The notes under the pieces were generated by a model. The model searched no databases, was not told where the DNA came from, and worked only from the letters and a program-made list of their open reading frames with translations. Source: Streptomyces sp. NBS 14/10 (GTDB lineage: Bacteria > Actinomycetota > Actinomycetes > Streptomycetales > Streptomycetaceae). From it: a stretch of 64,000 nt of DNA. Positions 17,824-26,046 of the stretch are shown here, piece by piece (within the stretch, counting starts at the first letter, position 1; each line of letters begins with the position of its first letter). The stretch covers positions 447,282-511,281 of the forward strand of contig NZ_NCSM01000011.1 of NCBI RefSeq assembly GCF_002224125.1, written 5' to 3'. The translations under genes were made by a program, and so were the position numbers.

Positions 17824-18594
17824 ATGAACAGGGAAACAGATCAGAAACCCCAGTCGACGGACGACCTCATCGCGCTGCTCGACGCCGCCGACCGTCTACC
17901 GGGTGCGAAGGACCTGAGAGCACTGTCCTACGACTTGCTCGGCGCCGCCGCCGGCGAGTGGGTGGTCGACGTGGGGTGCGGCGCCGGCCGGGCCGTGGCG
18001 GAACTGGCCGAGCAGGGCGTGAAGGCCGTCGGTGTGGACCCGAGCGAGCGGATGATCGCCGTCGCCCGCGGCCGGTGGCCCGAGGGGGACTACCGGATCG
18101 CGGGGGCATACGAGTTGCCGCTGCAGGACGCCTCAGTGGACGGTTACCGGGCCGACAAGGTGTTCCATGAACTGAGCGAGCCGGAGCGGGCGTTGGCGGA
18201 AGCACGCAGAGTTCTTGTGCCCGGAGGGCGGATCGTGCTGGTCGGGCAGGACTGGGACACCTTCGTCATCGACTCCGCCGATCCGGCCCTTACCCGCACC
18301 ATCGTGCACGCCCGCGCCGACCTGACCGCCGGCCCGCGTGCCGCTCGCCGATACCGCAACCTGCTGCTGGACGCCTGCTTCGACGATGTGACGGTCGAGG
18401 TGCACACGGGCGTTTTCACCGGGCCGACGATGTTGCCCCTGCTCACCGGCCTGGCCGAAGGAGCTTGCTCCGTCGGCGCCGTCACGCGCGGCCAAGCGGA
18501 CAGCTGGATCGCTGAGCAGCGTGAGCGCGCCGAGGCCGACCGGGTCTTCCTGGCGCTGCCGATATTCGTGGCAGCGGCGACCGCACCGCGATGA
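17824..18594 (+). CDS. SAM-dependent methyltransferase
   Basis: A class I methyltransferase of about 256 residues. The SAM motif WVVDVGCGAGRAVAEL is followed by VGVDPSERMIAVAR and the post-motif LVPGGRIVLVGQDWDT. This resembles UbiE/COQ5-like small-molecule methyltransferases. The ATG at 17824 is chosen over an upstream in-frame TTG at 17815. It is transcribed away from the MerR gene and ends at a strong hairpin shared with the copper oxidase. It might decorate the product of the neighbouring furan operon, but that link is positional only. Confidence 0.85.
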   Translation: MNRETDQKPQSTDDLIALLDAADRLPGAKDLRALSYDLLGAAAGEWVVDVGCGAGRAVAELAEQGVKAVGVDPSERMIAVARGRWPEGDYRIAGAYELPLQDASVDGYRADKVFHELSEPERALAEARRVLVPGGRIVLVGQDWDTFVIDSADPALTRTIVHARADLTAGPRAARRYRNLLLDACFDDVTVEVHTGVFTGPTMLPLLTGLAEGACSVGAVTRGQADSWIAEQRERAEADRVFLALPIFVAAATAPR

Positions 18595-18612
18595 AGTGGT
18601 AGTTGGCTACTA

Positions 18613-18672
18613 CCCGGTGCCGGGGCCGACCGGGCGGGCCGACCCCGGCCCGGCACCGGCCCCGGCACCGGG
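18613..18672. terminator. Long hairpin, bidirectional terminator
   Basis: A perfect 16-bp stem (CCCGGTGCCGGGGCCG at 18613-18628 paired with 18657-18672) has a 28-base GC-rich loop that can fold further. It lies between convergent genes (methyltransferase, multicopper oxidase) and should terminate both. Confidence 0.7.
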
Positions 18673-18687
18673 CAGGAGCCGTGACGG

Positions 18688-20298
18688 TCAGGCCTGGTAC
18701 GCGACCAGCGCCATCATGCCGGCCTCCCCGTGGTACGCGTTGTGGCAGTGCAGCATCCACTGGCCGGGGTTGTCGGCGTCGAAGACGACGGACAGCTTCT
18801 TCTTGGGCAGCACGATGGCGGTGTCCTTACGCGGGCCGCTGTTTCCGAGCTGGTAGGTGTGACCGTGCAGGTGCATCGGGTGCCACATCTCCGTGGTGTT
18901 GACGAAGTCCAGCCGGACCCGCTGCCCTTCCTCGATCGTGAGCGGATGCGCGGCCGGGTCGTCCATGTCGAAGGCCTTGCCGTTGATGGCCCAGTTGTAC
19001 TTGTCCATGCCGCCGGTCAGCTCGACACGGTGCACCCGGTCCACCTTCTTGGACGGCAGGCGGACATCGCCGGCCGCGCGCAGCTGGGACGCCGTCAGGA
19101 TCCTGCCGTTCAGTTCCTTCGGGCGGACGGTCGCCTTCGGCGCGCTGCCGGACCCTGTACGCACCAGGGCCATGCCGGTGGCGTTCTTGCCCTCGGCCAG
19201 CGCGACGAGCGGGAAGACGCCGTCGCCGACGGTGACCAGGACGTCGTACCGCTCCCCCATGCCGATCAGCAGGGCGTCGACCTGCTGGTGCTCGACGGGG
19301 AACCCGTCGGTGTGGGTGATGGTCAGCTTATGGCCGCCGAGCGCCACCCGGTACGCGGTGTCACCGCCCGCGTTGATGATCCGCAGTCGGACCCGCTTGC
19401 CGGGCTTGCCCTGGTAGACGTCCGGGTCGGCCGGCACTCGGCCGTTGACCAGGTGGTACGGATACTTCACGTCGCCGGCGTCGCCGCCGAGCAGCTCGCT
19501 CTCGGCGCCCATCAGCATGAACTTCATCGACGTTCCGCCGGACCCGGGCGAGGCGGACGGGGACGCGGAGTCCTCCGCCATGTCCATGCTCCCCTTGCCG
19601 TGCATGTCGTGGCCCTCCATGCCGCCGGAGCCGGAGTCACCGCCCATGTCCATGCCGCCCATACCTTGACGCAGTTCGGCGAGGACATCGTCGGGGGTGC
19701 CGGTGACTCCGTCGACCCAGTCGTCCAGGACGACGACCCATTCGTCGTCGTACGACAACGGCTCCCGGGGGTCCTCGACGATCAGCGGCGCGTACAGGCC
19801 GCGGTCGAGCTGCACGCCGACGTGGGGGTGGAAGAAGTACGTGCCGGGGGCGTCGGCGATGAAACGGTACGTGAAGTTGGCGCCCGCCCGTACGGCCTGC
19901 TGGGTCACCGGGGGCACGCCGTCCATGTCGTTGCGCATGGCGAGGCCGTGCCAGTGGATGGACGTGGTCGTCTTGTTCGGCAGTTGGTTGGAGAGTTCGG
20001 CCGCCAAGGTGTCGCCGGCGGACAGGCGGATTCCCTTGCCGGGGGCCTGACCGCTGAAGGCCCAGCTCTTGGCCATGATCCTGCCGCCGAGGTCGAGTAC
20101 GGCGGGCGCGGCGGTCAGGGTCACCTTCTGCGTCCTGCCGGTGCCCTTCCGCTTCTTCTCGGTCGCGGCGACCGCCGAGCCGGAGGGGCTGATCAGGGCG
20201 GACGTGCTGGTGGAGCCGCTACTGCAGGCGGCGAGCGCGCCGGCGCCCGCGACGCCGAGCCCCGCGAGCAGGACGGAGCGACGGTTGATGCTGTTCAT
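18688..20298 (-). CDS. Exported multicopper oxidase (CopA/laccase-like)
   Basis: A 536-residue secreted oxidase. The N-terminus has twin arginines (INRRSVLLAG) and a lipobox LAAC (Cys25), so export is probably by Tat with lipid anchoring. Copper sites are complete: HWHG (115-118), FFHPHVG, HPMHLHGH and HCHNAYHGEAGM, which supply the type 1, 2 and 3 ligands. A Met/His/Gly-rich stretch near 214-246 (MGGMDMGGDS, GHDMHGKGSMDM) is like those of CopA/PcoA/CueO that bind extra copper. The role is likely Cu(I) oxidation and copper tolerance. It follows a DUF6153 gene behind a CsoR-type operator. Confidence 0.92.
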   Translation of the reverse strand: MNSINRRSVLLAGLGVAGAGALAACSSGSTSTSALISPSGSAVAATEKKRKGTGRTQKVTLTAAPAVLDLGGRIMAKSWAFSGQAPGKGIRLSAGDTLAAELSNQLPNKTTTSIHWHGLAMRNDMDGVPPVTQQAVRAGANFTYRFIADAPGTYFFHPHVGVQLDRGLYAPLIVEDPREPLSYDDEWVVVLDDWVDGVTGTPDDVLAELRQGMGGMDMGGDSGSGGMEGHDMHGKGSMDMAEDSASPSASPGSGGTSMKFMLMGAESELLGGDAGDVKYPYHLVNGRVPADPDVYQGKPGKRVRLRIINAGGDTAYRVALGGHKLTITHTDGFPVEHQQVDALLIGMGERYDVLVTVGDGVFPLVALAEGKNATGMALVRTGSGSAPKATVRPKELNGRILTASQLRAAGDVRLPSKKVDRVHRVELTGGMDKYNWAINGKAFDMDDPAAHPLTIEEGQRVRLDFVNTTEMWHPMHLHGHTYQLGNSGPRKDTAIVLPKKKLSVVFDADNPGQWMLHCHNAYHGEAGMMALVAYQA

Positions 20299-20393
20299 CG
20301 GTGTCCTCGATCTCAGTGTGCACATAAGGAGTTGGCGTGCTGGAACGGCTCCTCGGCATGACAAAGGCGGCACGAGAAAGCCGTGGGCACGGC

Positions 20394-20888
20394 CTAAATG
20401 CGCAGCTGAGAAAGTACGGACAGGTCCGGGGGCGCCCGGTCCACCGTCCCGGCGGCCGTCGGCCCCGCGGTGACACCTCCGTGCGCGGGGAGATCCCACG
20501 ACGCAAGTGTCTGTTGCGGTGCCGCGAGCTTCACGGCCTCGAGGCTCGCGGTCGAGCAGTGCTGCATGGCCATACCGGAGCAGGCCTGGCCATCGGCACT
20601 GTTTGTCGCGGGGGCGGTCGCCATCGGCACGGCGGACTGTGCGGTTGCGCTTCCGTACGCGTGCCCGGACATGGCCGTCGCCGGTGCGGCATGGTTGCCC
20701 GCCATCACCATGCCGGGCGTCATCACGTGCGTGGCGGACGAGGGCGTCGGTCCGATCGCCAGGACGGCCGTCTCGTGGTGGATCAGTACGGCGAGTGCCG
20801 CGAGCAGAGCGATGACGGCAGCGCGCGCCCAGCGGACGGCAGCGCGCGAGGCGCTGGTCCGCGGGGCCCAAGCTCCTTGTGCTGTCAT
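20394..20888 (-). CDS. DUF6153-type Met/His-rich membrane protein
   Basis: A 164-residue protein with one N-terminal membrane or signal segment (AAVIALLAALAVLIHHE), then a long low-complexity exported part with Met, His and Cys clusters (MTPGMVMAGNHAA, CSGMAMQHC). It matches the DUF6153 pattern seen in Streptomyces. AGAGGG precedes the ATG at 20888. It is 95 bp upstream of the multicopper oxidase on the same strand, with a CsoR-like operator ahead of it. A copper-binding or copper-delivery role in the envelope is a reasonable inference. Confidence 0.75.
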   Translation of the reverse strand: MTAQGAWAPRTSASRAAVRWARAAVIALLAALAVLIHHETAVLAIGPTPSSATHVMTPGMVMAGNHAAPATAMSGHAYGSATAQSAVPMATAPATNSADGQACSGMAMQHCSTASLEAVKLAAPQQTLASWDLPAHGGVTAGPTAAGTVDRAPPDLSVLSQLRI

Positions 20889-20928
20889 CGCTGCCCTCTG
20901 GGTTTCCGGTGAGACGGTGCCGTCAATA

Positions 20929-20943
20929 TACCCGGTGGGGGTA
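20929..20943. promoter_or_regulatory. CsoR-like copper-responsive operator
   Basis: TACCCGGTGGGGGTA is a TACCC-N5-GGGTA palindrome of the type bound by CsoR copper repressors. It overlaps a minus-strand -10 candidate (TATATT, complement of 20925-20930) ahead of the DUF6153/multicopper oxidase pair. No csoR gene is in the window. Confidence 0.6.
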
Positions 20944-21015
20944 AGCGGCACGTCAGCACGGTCGCCCACACCGGGGTACGGCGAGCTCGGCCTCCGGGTC
21001 TGCGGCCACTCTTGG

Positions 21016-22452
21016 TCAGTGCACGTGCGGGCCGCCGGTCGACTGCGGCTTGCCTCGCGGTACGAGGCCCAGGGCCACGACGGCGCTGGCGGCCGCCGCC
21101 ACCGCACACACGATGAACGCGTCGGCGAAGCCACCCACCGAGCCTCGCTCGAACCCGGAAGCCGCGACCGTGGAGACGACGGCGGCGCCGATCGAACCAC
21201 CCACCTCGTGGAAGGTGTTGACGACTCCGGAGGCGAGCCCCGCCTCCCGGTGTTCCACCATGGCCAGTGCGGTCGTCGTGGCGGTGACGAACACAGCGCC
21301 GACGCCGAGCGAGGCGATCACGAAGCCCGGCAGGAGCCCGGTGTACACACTGCCGGTCTCCGACAGCCGGGTCAGCGGGACGGTTCCGGCGGCGGCGACG
21401 AGCATGCCCGCGACAGCGGTCGGGCGGCTGCCGATCCGGCCGACGAGCCGGGAACCGAGATGTGCCCCGATACCGGTGGCGACCGCGACAGGCAGGAACA
21501 CCAACCCGGTGCGCAGCGGGCCGAAGCCCCGAATGCGCTGCAAGTACACGGACCCGAGGAAGAAGAACGCGATCAGCAGGGCGGTGGCGATCAGCATCAG
21601 GAAGGCCCCGGCGAGCACGGGCCGCCGGGTGAACATCCGCAGGTCCATCAGCGGAGCCCGGCCGGCCCGCTCGACCGCCGCGAAAGCCGCGTACGCGAGC
21701 ACCGCGCCGACCAGCGGCAGCAGGCTCGAGGCGGCCGCCCAGCCGGCGTCCCCCGCCTTGACCAGGCCGTAGATCAGAGCGGCGGTGCCCGTGGTGACCA
21801 GCAGCGCGCCGGGGACGTCGAGCCGTGCGGGCTGCGGGGCTCGAGCCGGGACGAAGGCGGGCAAGGCCACCAACAGGATCAGCCCGACCGGCACGTTGAT
21901 GAAGAACACCCATTCCCAGCCAGGCCCGTCGGTCAAGGCTCCGCCGAGGAGGACACCGGCCGCCGAGCCGGTGCCGCCAATGGCCGCCCAGACACCGAGC
22001 GCCTTGTTGCGTTCGGCGCCATGGAAGGTGGTGGTGACGATGGAGAGCGCGGCCGGGGAGAGCAGGGCCGCGCCGACGCCCTGGCCGACCCGGCCGCCGA
22101 GCAGTGTCGGGGCGTTCTCGGCCAGGCCGGTGACCAGCGAGGCGGCGGTGAACAGCGCGAGTCCGGCGAGGAGCGTACGGCGGGCGCCGAGGGCGTCGGC
22201 GAGTCGGCCGCCGAGCAGCATCAACCCGCCGAAGCAGAGGGTGTAGGCGGTGACCACCCAGGTCACCGCCTCCCGGCCGAGGTCGAGGTCGGCCGCCATG
22301 TCGGGCAGGGCGACGTTCACGACGGTGACGTCGAGAATCAGCATGAACTGGGCGAGACAGATCAGCGCGAGGGCTGCCCAGCGGCGCGGGTCGGTGGGCG
22401 GGTGGTGGTTGTGTTCGGCTGTATGCGGTGCACCGGCTGCGGAGTGGGTCAT
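21016..22452 (-). CDS. DHA2-family MFS drug exporter (EmrB/QacA-like)
   Basis: A 478-residue transporter with 14 predicted membrane helices. Family motifs include LDVTVVNVALPDMA in helix 1, TWVVTAYTLCFGGLMLLGGR with the loop 2-3 signature, and GGALLVTT-like central helices. AGAAGGAC precedes the ATG at 22452. The gene diverges from a TetR repressor, and two TetR-type operator sites lie in the gap, so drug- or metabolite-induced efflux is likely. The N-terminus has a His-rich patch (AEHNHHPPTD) before helix 1. Confidence 0.92.
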   Translation of the reverse strand: MTHSAAGAPHTAEHNHHPPTDPRRWAALALICLAQFMLILDVTVVNVALPDMAADLDLGREAVTWVVTAYTLCFGGLMLLGGRLADALGARRTLLAGLALFTAASLVTGLAENAPTLLGGRVGQGVGAALLSPAALSIVTTTFHGAERNKALGVWAAIGGTGSAAGVLLGGALTDGPGWEWVFFINVPVGLILLVALPAFVPARAPQPARLDVPGALLVTTGTAALIYGLVKAGDAGWAAASSLLPLVGAVLAYAAFAAVERAGRAPLMDLRMFTRRPVLAGAFLMLIATALLIAFFFLGSVYLQRIRGFGPLRTGLVFLPVAVATGIGAHLGSRLVGRIGSRPTAVAGMLVAAAGTVPLTRLSETGSVYTGLLPGFVIASLGVGAVFVTATTTALAMVEHREAGLASGVVNTFHEVGGSIGAAVVSTVAASGFERGSVGGFADAFIVCAVAAAASAVVALGLVPRGKPQSTGGPHVH

Positions 22453-22535
22453 GACGGGTCCTTCTGGTGCGTGGTCAGGGTCGTGGGTCGTGTCCGCGCC
22501 GTGCACGGTCCCGCTCGACCGTCCGCGGACATCTG

Positions 22536-22547
22536 AACCATACTGTT
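22536..22547. promoter_or_regulatory. TetR operator site 1
   Basis: AACCATACTGTT fits AACnnTACnGTT and is repeated at 22564-22575, with centres 28 bp apart, between the divergent exporter and TetR genes. Flanking CTGAAC-N6-GTTCAG (22533-22550) extends the dyad. Confidence 0.6.
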
Positions 22548-22563
22548 CAGTTCACATGAACTC

Positions 22564-22575
22564 AACCGTACAGTT
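22564..22575. promoter_or_regulatory. TetR operator site 2
   Basis: AACCGTACAGTT is a near-perfect palindrome matching site 1 at 10 of 12 positions. It lies 25 bp upstream of the TetR start codon, fitting autorepression. Confidence 0.6.
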
Positions 22576-22599
22576 CAGATGGATGCTAGGGTCGAAGCC

Positions 22600-23247
22600 A
22601 TGAGCGTGGACAGCGTCAAACGACCGCCGAGCGGCCCTCGGGCAGAGCTCAAGCGGCAGGCCATCGTCCGGGCCGCCCGCGAGCTGTTCCTGCGGGAGGG
22701 CTTCGGCGTGGGAATGGACACCATCGCCGCCGAGGCAGGCGTGTCGAAGGTGACCGTCTACAACCACTTCGGCAGCAAGGAAACCCTGTTCACGGCGGTC
22801 ATCACCAGCGCACTCGACGAGTCGCTAGCCGGTGAGTCCTCAGCCGCACTCGAGGGCCTGGCGGAAGCCGAGGACCTGCGGACAGCCCTCGTCGAGGCGG
22901 CCCGCACCTGGGTCCACGCCGTCCGCACCAATCACGAGGTCACCGCTCTACGCAATCTCGTCGCCGCCGAGCTCCACCGCTTCCCCGAACTGGGCGAGGC
23001 ATGGAAACACCACGCCACGGAGAGCCACCACCCCGCCGTCGCCGGCGCCCTGCGTTCCCTCGCCGAGCAGGGCCGGCTGGAGATCCCCGACCTCCAGGTG
23101 GCGATCATCCAGTTCTACGGGCTCCTGGTCTTCCCGCACATGGTCTTCAGCTCCTACGGCACACACATCGACGATGACCTGACGGACCGTCTCGTCAGCA
23201 ACAGCATCGACATGTTCCTGGATCACTACAGCCCACGGGACACATAG
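22600..23247 (+). CDS. TetR-family repressor of the divergent exporter
   Basis: A repressor of about 215 residues. The DNA-binding part is MDTIAAEAGVSKVTVYNHFG (about residues 38-57). The C-terminal ligand domain is of the AefR-like TetR_C type (FSSYGTHIDDDLTDRLVSN). I start at the ATG at 22600; an in-frame ATG at 22579 would lie next to the operator. Its stop at 23247 is only 12 bp from the left inverted repeat of the TnpB element, so the insertion just missed the gene. Confidence 0.9.
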   Translation: MSVDSVKRPPSGPRAELKRQAIVRAARELFLREGFGVGMDTIAAEAGVSKVTVYNHFGSKETLFTAVITSALDESLAGESSAALEGLAEAEDLRTALVEAARTWVHAVRTNHEVTALRNLVAAELHRFPELGEAWKHHATESHHPAVAGALRSLAEQGRLEIPDLQVAIIQFYGLLVFPHMVFSSYGTHIDDDLTDRLVSNSIDMFLDHYSPRDT

Positions 23248-23252
23248 CGTCT

Positions 23253-25283
23253 CTAATCGGCTTGGGTTTCCTGGGTGGTCCCGGGTGTTCGGGACCGCTC
23301 GGGAGGGTGACTCGGCCACGGTTGTCCCCGGGTGGGGGTGGTGTGGGCGTGGCGGTGGAAGCCTGCCCCGAGTCTGGCCCCGTCCGGCCGGTGTGGCCGG
23401 GCGGGGGTGCCGATGGTGGTCGGTCCCTGCTGCCGTGGACACCGCCGGCTGCGGTGGGTCGGGTGCGTGGGGGTCCGCCCCGCCGGACGCTTGCCACCCG
23501 GCCGCGCCCTGGTTGGGGTGCGGTTGCCGGGTGGGGCGGGGACCATGCGCCGCTTCCCGGGCACAGGGCGTTTTGCTGTGGGGCCGCTCTTGGTGCGGTC
23601 CCGGGTCTGCTGCTGGACCGTGCTGGTGCGGTCCAGGGCCTCGACCACGCTGCGGATGACGAAGGTTTTGCTGGCGCGGTCGAGGCTGGTCTTGTGCTGG
23701 TGGGTCAGGCCACGGGCGCCGATCCTCTGCCAGGCGGCGTGGTCCCGGCCGGTGCTGTAGCCGCACGCATCGCCTGGGCAGGTGGCCCAGGCCCAGCCCG
23801 CCGCCCGATTGTTGGGGGCTTTGTGATGGTGGAAGGCGGTCAGGCAGTACGGGCAGTACTTCGAGGTGCCCCGGGGTGGGACGATGACGACCGCGATGCC
23901 GTGGGCGGCGGCCCGGTGGCGCAGGTGGGTGACGATCGCGCCGCGCACGGTCTGCGACAGGCGCGTGTTGAGTGTGCGGCCCTTGCCGCGCGCCTGGATG
24001 TCGCGCAGGTCTTCGAGGTAGATGACCCGGGCTCCGGCGGCTACCGCGTGGTCGGTCATGAAGCGGGCCGCCGCCCGGGTCAGCGCCGCGTTCAGCCGGG
24101 TTCGGCGCCTTGCGACGCGTTCCCGCTCGGCCTCAAGGACGGTGAGTTTCGCCACCAGCCAGGGGTTCGGGCGCATCCCGCGTTCCTGGCGGGATGCGAT
24201 CAGGGTGCGCAGTTGGTCGATGCGGGCGCTGATGTGCTCTGCGTGGACGCGGAGCCGGTCGGCCTTGGCCAGCACCCCTCCCGCACGGAAGTACACCGGG
24301 TGCCCGTCGGTCAACACACGGGGCTGAGCCTCGCCGGTGAGGTGGAGGGCGCCGCCGGTAAGCATGGTGTTCAGGCCCCAGTCGAATGCCACCGCCGTGC
24401 GGTGTCCGGCCCGCTCCGGCTTCGCCACGACGAACGCGTAGGGCACATCGAGAAGCAGTCGGCCCTGGCGGACGCGCAGGGTGGGGGCGCACAGCACCGC
24501 TGTAGCGGGCACATGCGGCGGCAGCCGGAACCGGATACGCACCGCACGCCAGTCGGCCCGGCAGGCGGGCGCGGGCTTCACCGGCAGCCGCACCGTCAAC
24601 ACCCCATAGCGCACGGGGTCTTCGGGGCAGCGTTCGAGAGTGGCGAGCTGCTTGTCGACCGCCGCCAGCACCACCTGCCCACCCGCCCTGGGCGCCGACT
24701 CGCACTCGGTCACATCCGCCAGCAGTCGCCGGTGGCGGTCCTGGAAAGCGGCGATCTGCCGGGTCCGGGCCAGCAGCACACTGGTCGCCACCACCGGGCC
24801 GTCGGGCAGCGCGGCGCGCAGCGCCTCCCACTCCGCCTCGGTGCGCCGGGCGGGATCGGCGGGCCAGGTCGCCAGGAGCGCGGCGGTGATCTCGGCGCGC
24901 CACCAGGCCGAACGCAGCACCCGCCCCGCCTGCTCCTGCACGATCCGCACCACCCGGTCCGGCACATACACACCCTCCGCAACGGTCACCGACCAGCCCA
25001 GCCGCCGCAACGCCATCCACCCCTGCGACGGCAGCGACGTACCCGACCGGTCGACGCCGGAGGCGAGGTGGGCCAGGTCGGCCCCGTTCCAGTGCTCCTG
25101 AACCACCCCTGCCGCCAGTGACCCAACGAGAGCGGTCAGCCACCTGGCCCGCTCCACCAAAACCGCCTCACCAAGCTGCTCCCCAGTCGTCGCATCCACA
25201 CCCCGTAGGGCGCGGGCGCAGGCCGCCGCGACCTGCTGCACCTCCCCCTCACCCACCACAACCCTGCACCGCAACCCGCCCAC
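23253..25283 (-). CDS. Long TnpB-like RNA-guided nuclease (IS200/IS605 OrfB family), no TnpA
   Basis: A 676-residue TnpB relative with RuvC residues visible: Asp in VAFDWGLNTMLTGG, Glu in VIYLEDLRDIQARGKG, and Asp in YSTGRDHAAW after a zinc ribbon (KYCPYC, CPGDACGYS). The N-terminal 250 residues are longer than in minimal TnpBs (about 400). A 150-residue tail rich in P, R, T and H (PAPPGNRTPTRARPGGK) follows the nuclease core. In known TnpBs this end overlaps the guide RNA gene. There is no partner TnpA within reach. Inverted 19-bp repeats at 23259 and 25377 enclose the gene, and the stop codon lies just outside the left one. The GTG at 25283 is the longest start. Confidence 0.85.
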   Translation of the reverse strand: MGGLRCRVVVGEGEVQQVAAACARALRGVDATTGEQLGEAVLVERARWLTALVGSLAAGVVQEHWNGADLAHLASGVDRSGTSLPSQGWMALRRLGWSVTVAEGVYVPDRVVRIVQEQAGRVLRSAWWRAEITAALLATWPADPARRTEAEWEALRAALPDGPVVATSVLLARTRQIAAFQDRHRRLLADVTECESAPRAGGQVVLAAVDKQLATLERCPEDPVRYGVLTVRLPVKPAPACRADWRAVRIRFRLPPHVPATAVLCAPTLRVRQGRLLLDVPYAFVVAKPERAGHRTAVAFDWGLNTMLTGGALHLTGEAQPRVLTDGHPVYFRAGGVLAKADRLRVHAEHISARIDQLRTLIASRQERGMRPNPWLVAKLTVLEAERERVARRRTRLNAALTRAAARFMTDHAVAAGARVIYLEDLRDIQARGKGRTLNTRLSQTVRGAIVTHLRHRAAAHGIAVVIVPPRGTSKYCPYCLTAFHHHKAPNNRAAGWAWATCPGDACGYSTGRDHAAWQRIGARGLTHQHKTSLDRASKTFVIRSVVEALDRTSTVQQQTRDRTKSGPTAKRPVPGKRRMVPAPPGNRTPTRARPGGKRPAGRTPTHPTHRSRRCPRQQGPTTIGTPARPHRPDGARLGAGFHRHAHTTPTRGQPWPSHPPERSRTPGTTQETQAD
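23259..23277 (+). repeat. Inverted repeat, left copy
   Basis: GGCTTGGGTTTCCTGGGTG overlaps the last codons of the tnpB-like gene and matches the copy at 25377-25395 in inverted orientation at 18 of 19 positions. Confidence 0.7.
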
Positions 25284-25376
25284 CCCCTCACGCGCCTCGC
25301 CCCGCTACGACATGACGGTCACATCAACGACCAAACCTCCGTACGGGTTACGCACGCCCATCCACCCCACCCACGA

Positions 25377-25395
25377 CACCCAGGAAAACCAAGCC
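25377..25395 (-). repeat. Inverted repeat, right copy
   Basis: CACCCAGGAAAACCAAGCC lies 93 bp upstream of the tnpB-like start. It is the reverse complement of the left copy with a single mismatch. Confidence 0.7.
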
Positions 25396-25551
25396 CATGT
25401 GGTCCGTCCTCGCCACCGGGCCACCACCTCCATGAGGTCGGCGAGCAGTTCGGACAGGGGCACCGGATCTCCGCGATCAGCACGGCGACGGCCGAGCCGA
25501 GATCCGGGCACTGACAACGACCGTCGGCAGCCGCATTGCTAGGGTGCGTCA

Positions 25552-26004
25552 ATGGGCTGGAATATAGAGGTAGTTGCCGTCCGGCAGGACGAGCTGTACG
25601 AAGCGGTGCCGGACGTGTTCATCGAGACGAGCACCACGATGTGTTTCGAGGACGCGACGTCAGGCAGGCGAGTACCGAATCTGTGCGCAACGAAGGTCGG
25701 CGACTGGGTGGTCGTCATCGATGCGGGCTGCAGACTGTCGGGGGACTACGACTACCTGGATGAGGCATCAGCCTCGACAGACCTGCATCTTGTACGGATC
25801 GCCGACAAGCCGATCGCACTGAACTACCGCAACGGTCAGTAGGTGTTGGAAGCGACCGGCAGCGACGCGGTTCCGGAGCTGACGCCTGACGACGACGGAG
25901 AGTCGTGGGCGCTGCACGCGCCATTCAAGAGAACCGGCGTAAATTTCGGGGAAGAAGACCCATTGGGTCTATGGAACGCAAAATTCACGCTCTTCACCGT
26001 CTGA
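25552..26004 (+). pseudogene. Small hypothetical protein gene interrupted by an in-frame TAG
   Basis: An ATG frame at 25552 gives 96 residues (MGWNIEVVAVRQDELYE to LNYRNGQ) and stops at TAG 25840-25842. The same frame continues with protein-like sequence for 53 codons (VLEATGSDAVPELTPDDDGE, then LGLWNAKFTLFTV) to TGA at 26002. One base change (CAG to TAG) would explain this, giving a 150-residue ancestor. Alternatively the GTG at 25843 starts a second small protein. I do not recognise the family. It lies outside the right repeat of the TnpB element and is convergent with a LacI gene. Confidence 0.55.
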
Positions 26005-26046
26005 CTGGTTCGACCCGTTGGTCGGCCGGCGATCCTGAATTCGCAG

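Larger units (their letters stand above)
23259..25395. mobile_element. TnpB-only transposon-like element bounded by inverted repeats
   Basis: The left end is GGCTTGGGTTTCCTGGGTG at 23259-23277. The right end at 25377-25395 is its reverse complement with one mismatch (18 of 19). A 7-bp hairpin, GGTCCCG/CGGGACC (23277-23296), sits just inside the left end. The span holds only the tnpB-like gene. Classical IS200/IS605 elements lack terminal inverted repeats, so the boundary is inferred rather than known. Confidence 0.5.

Noticed and set aside
18730..22536. Long plus-strand frames (18730-20361 and 20470-22536)
   Set aside because: They are antisense to the multicopper oxidase, DUF6153 gene and DHA2 exporter, all of which have motifs and ribosome sites.
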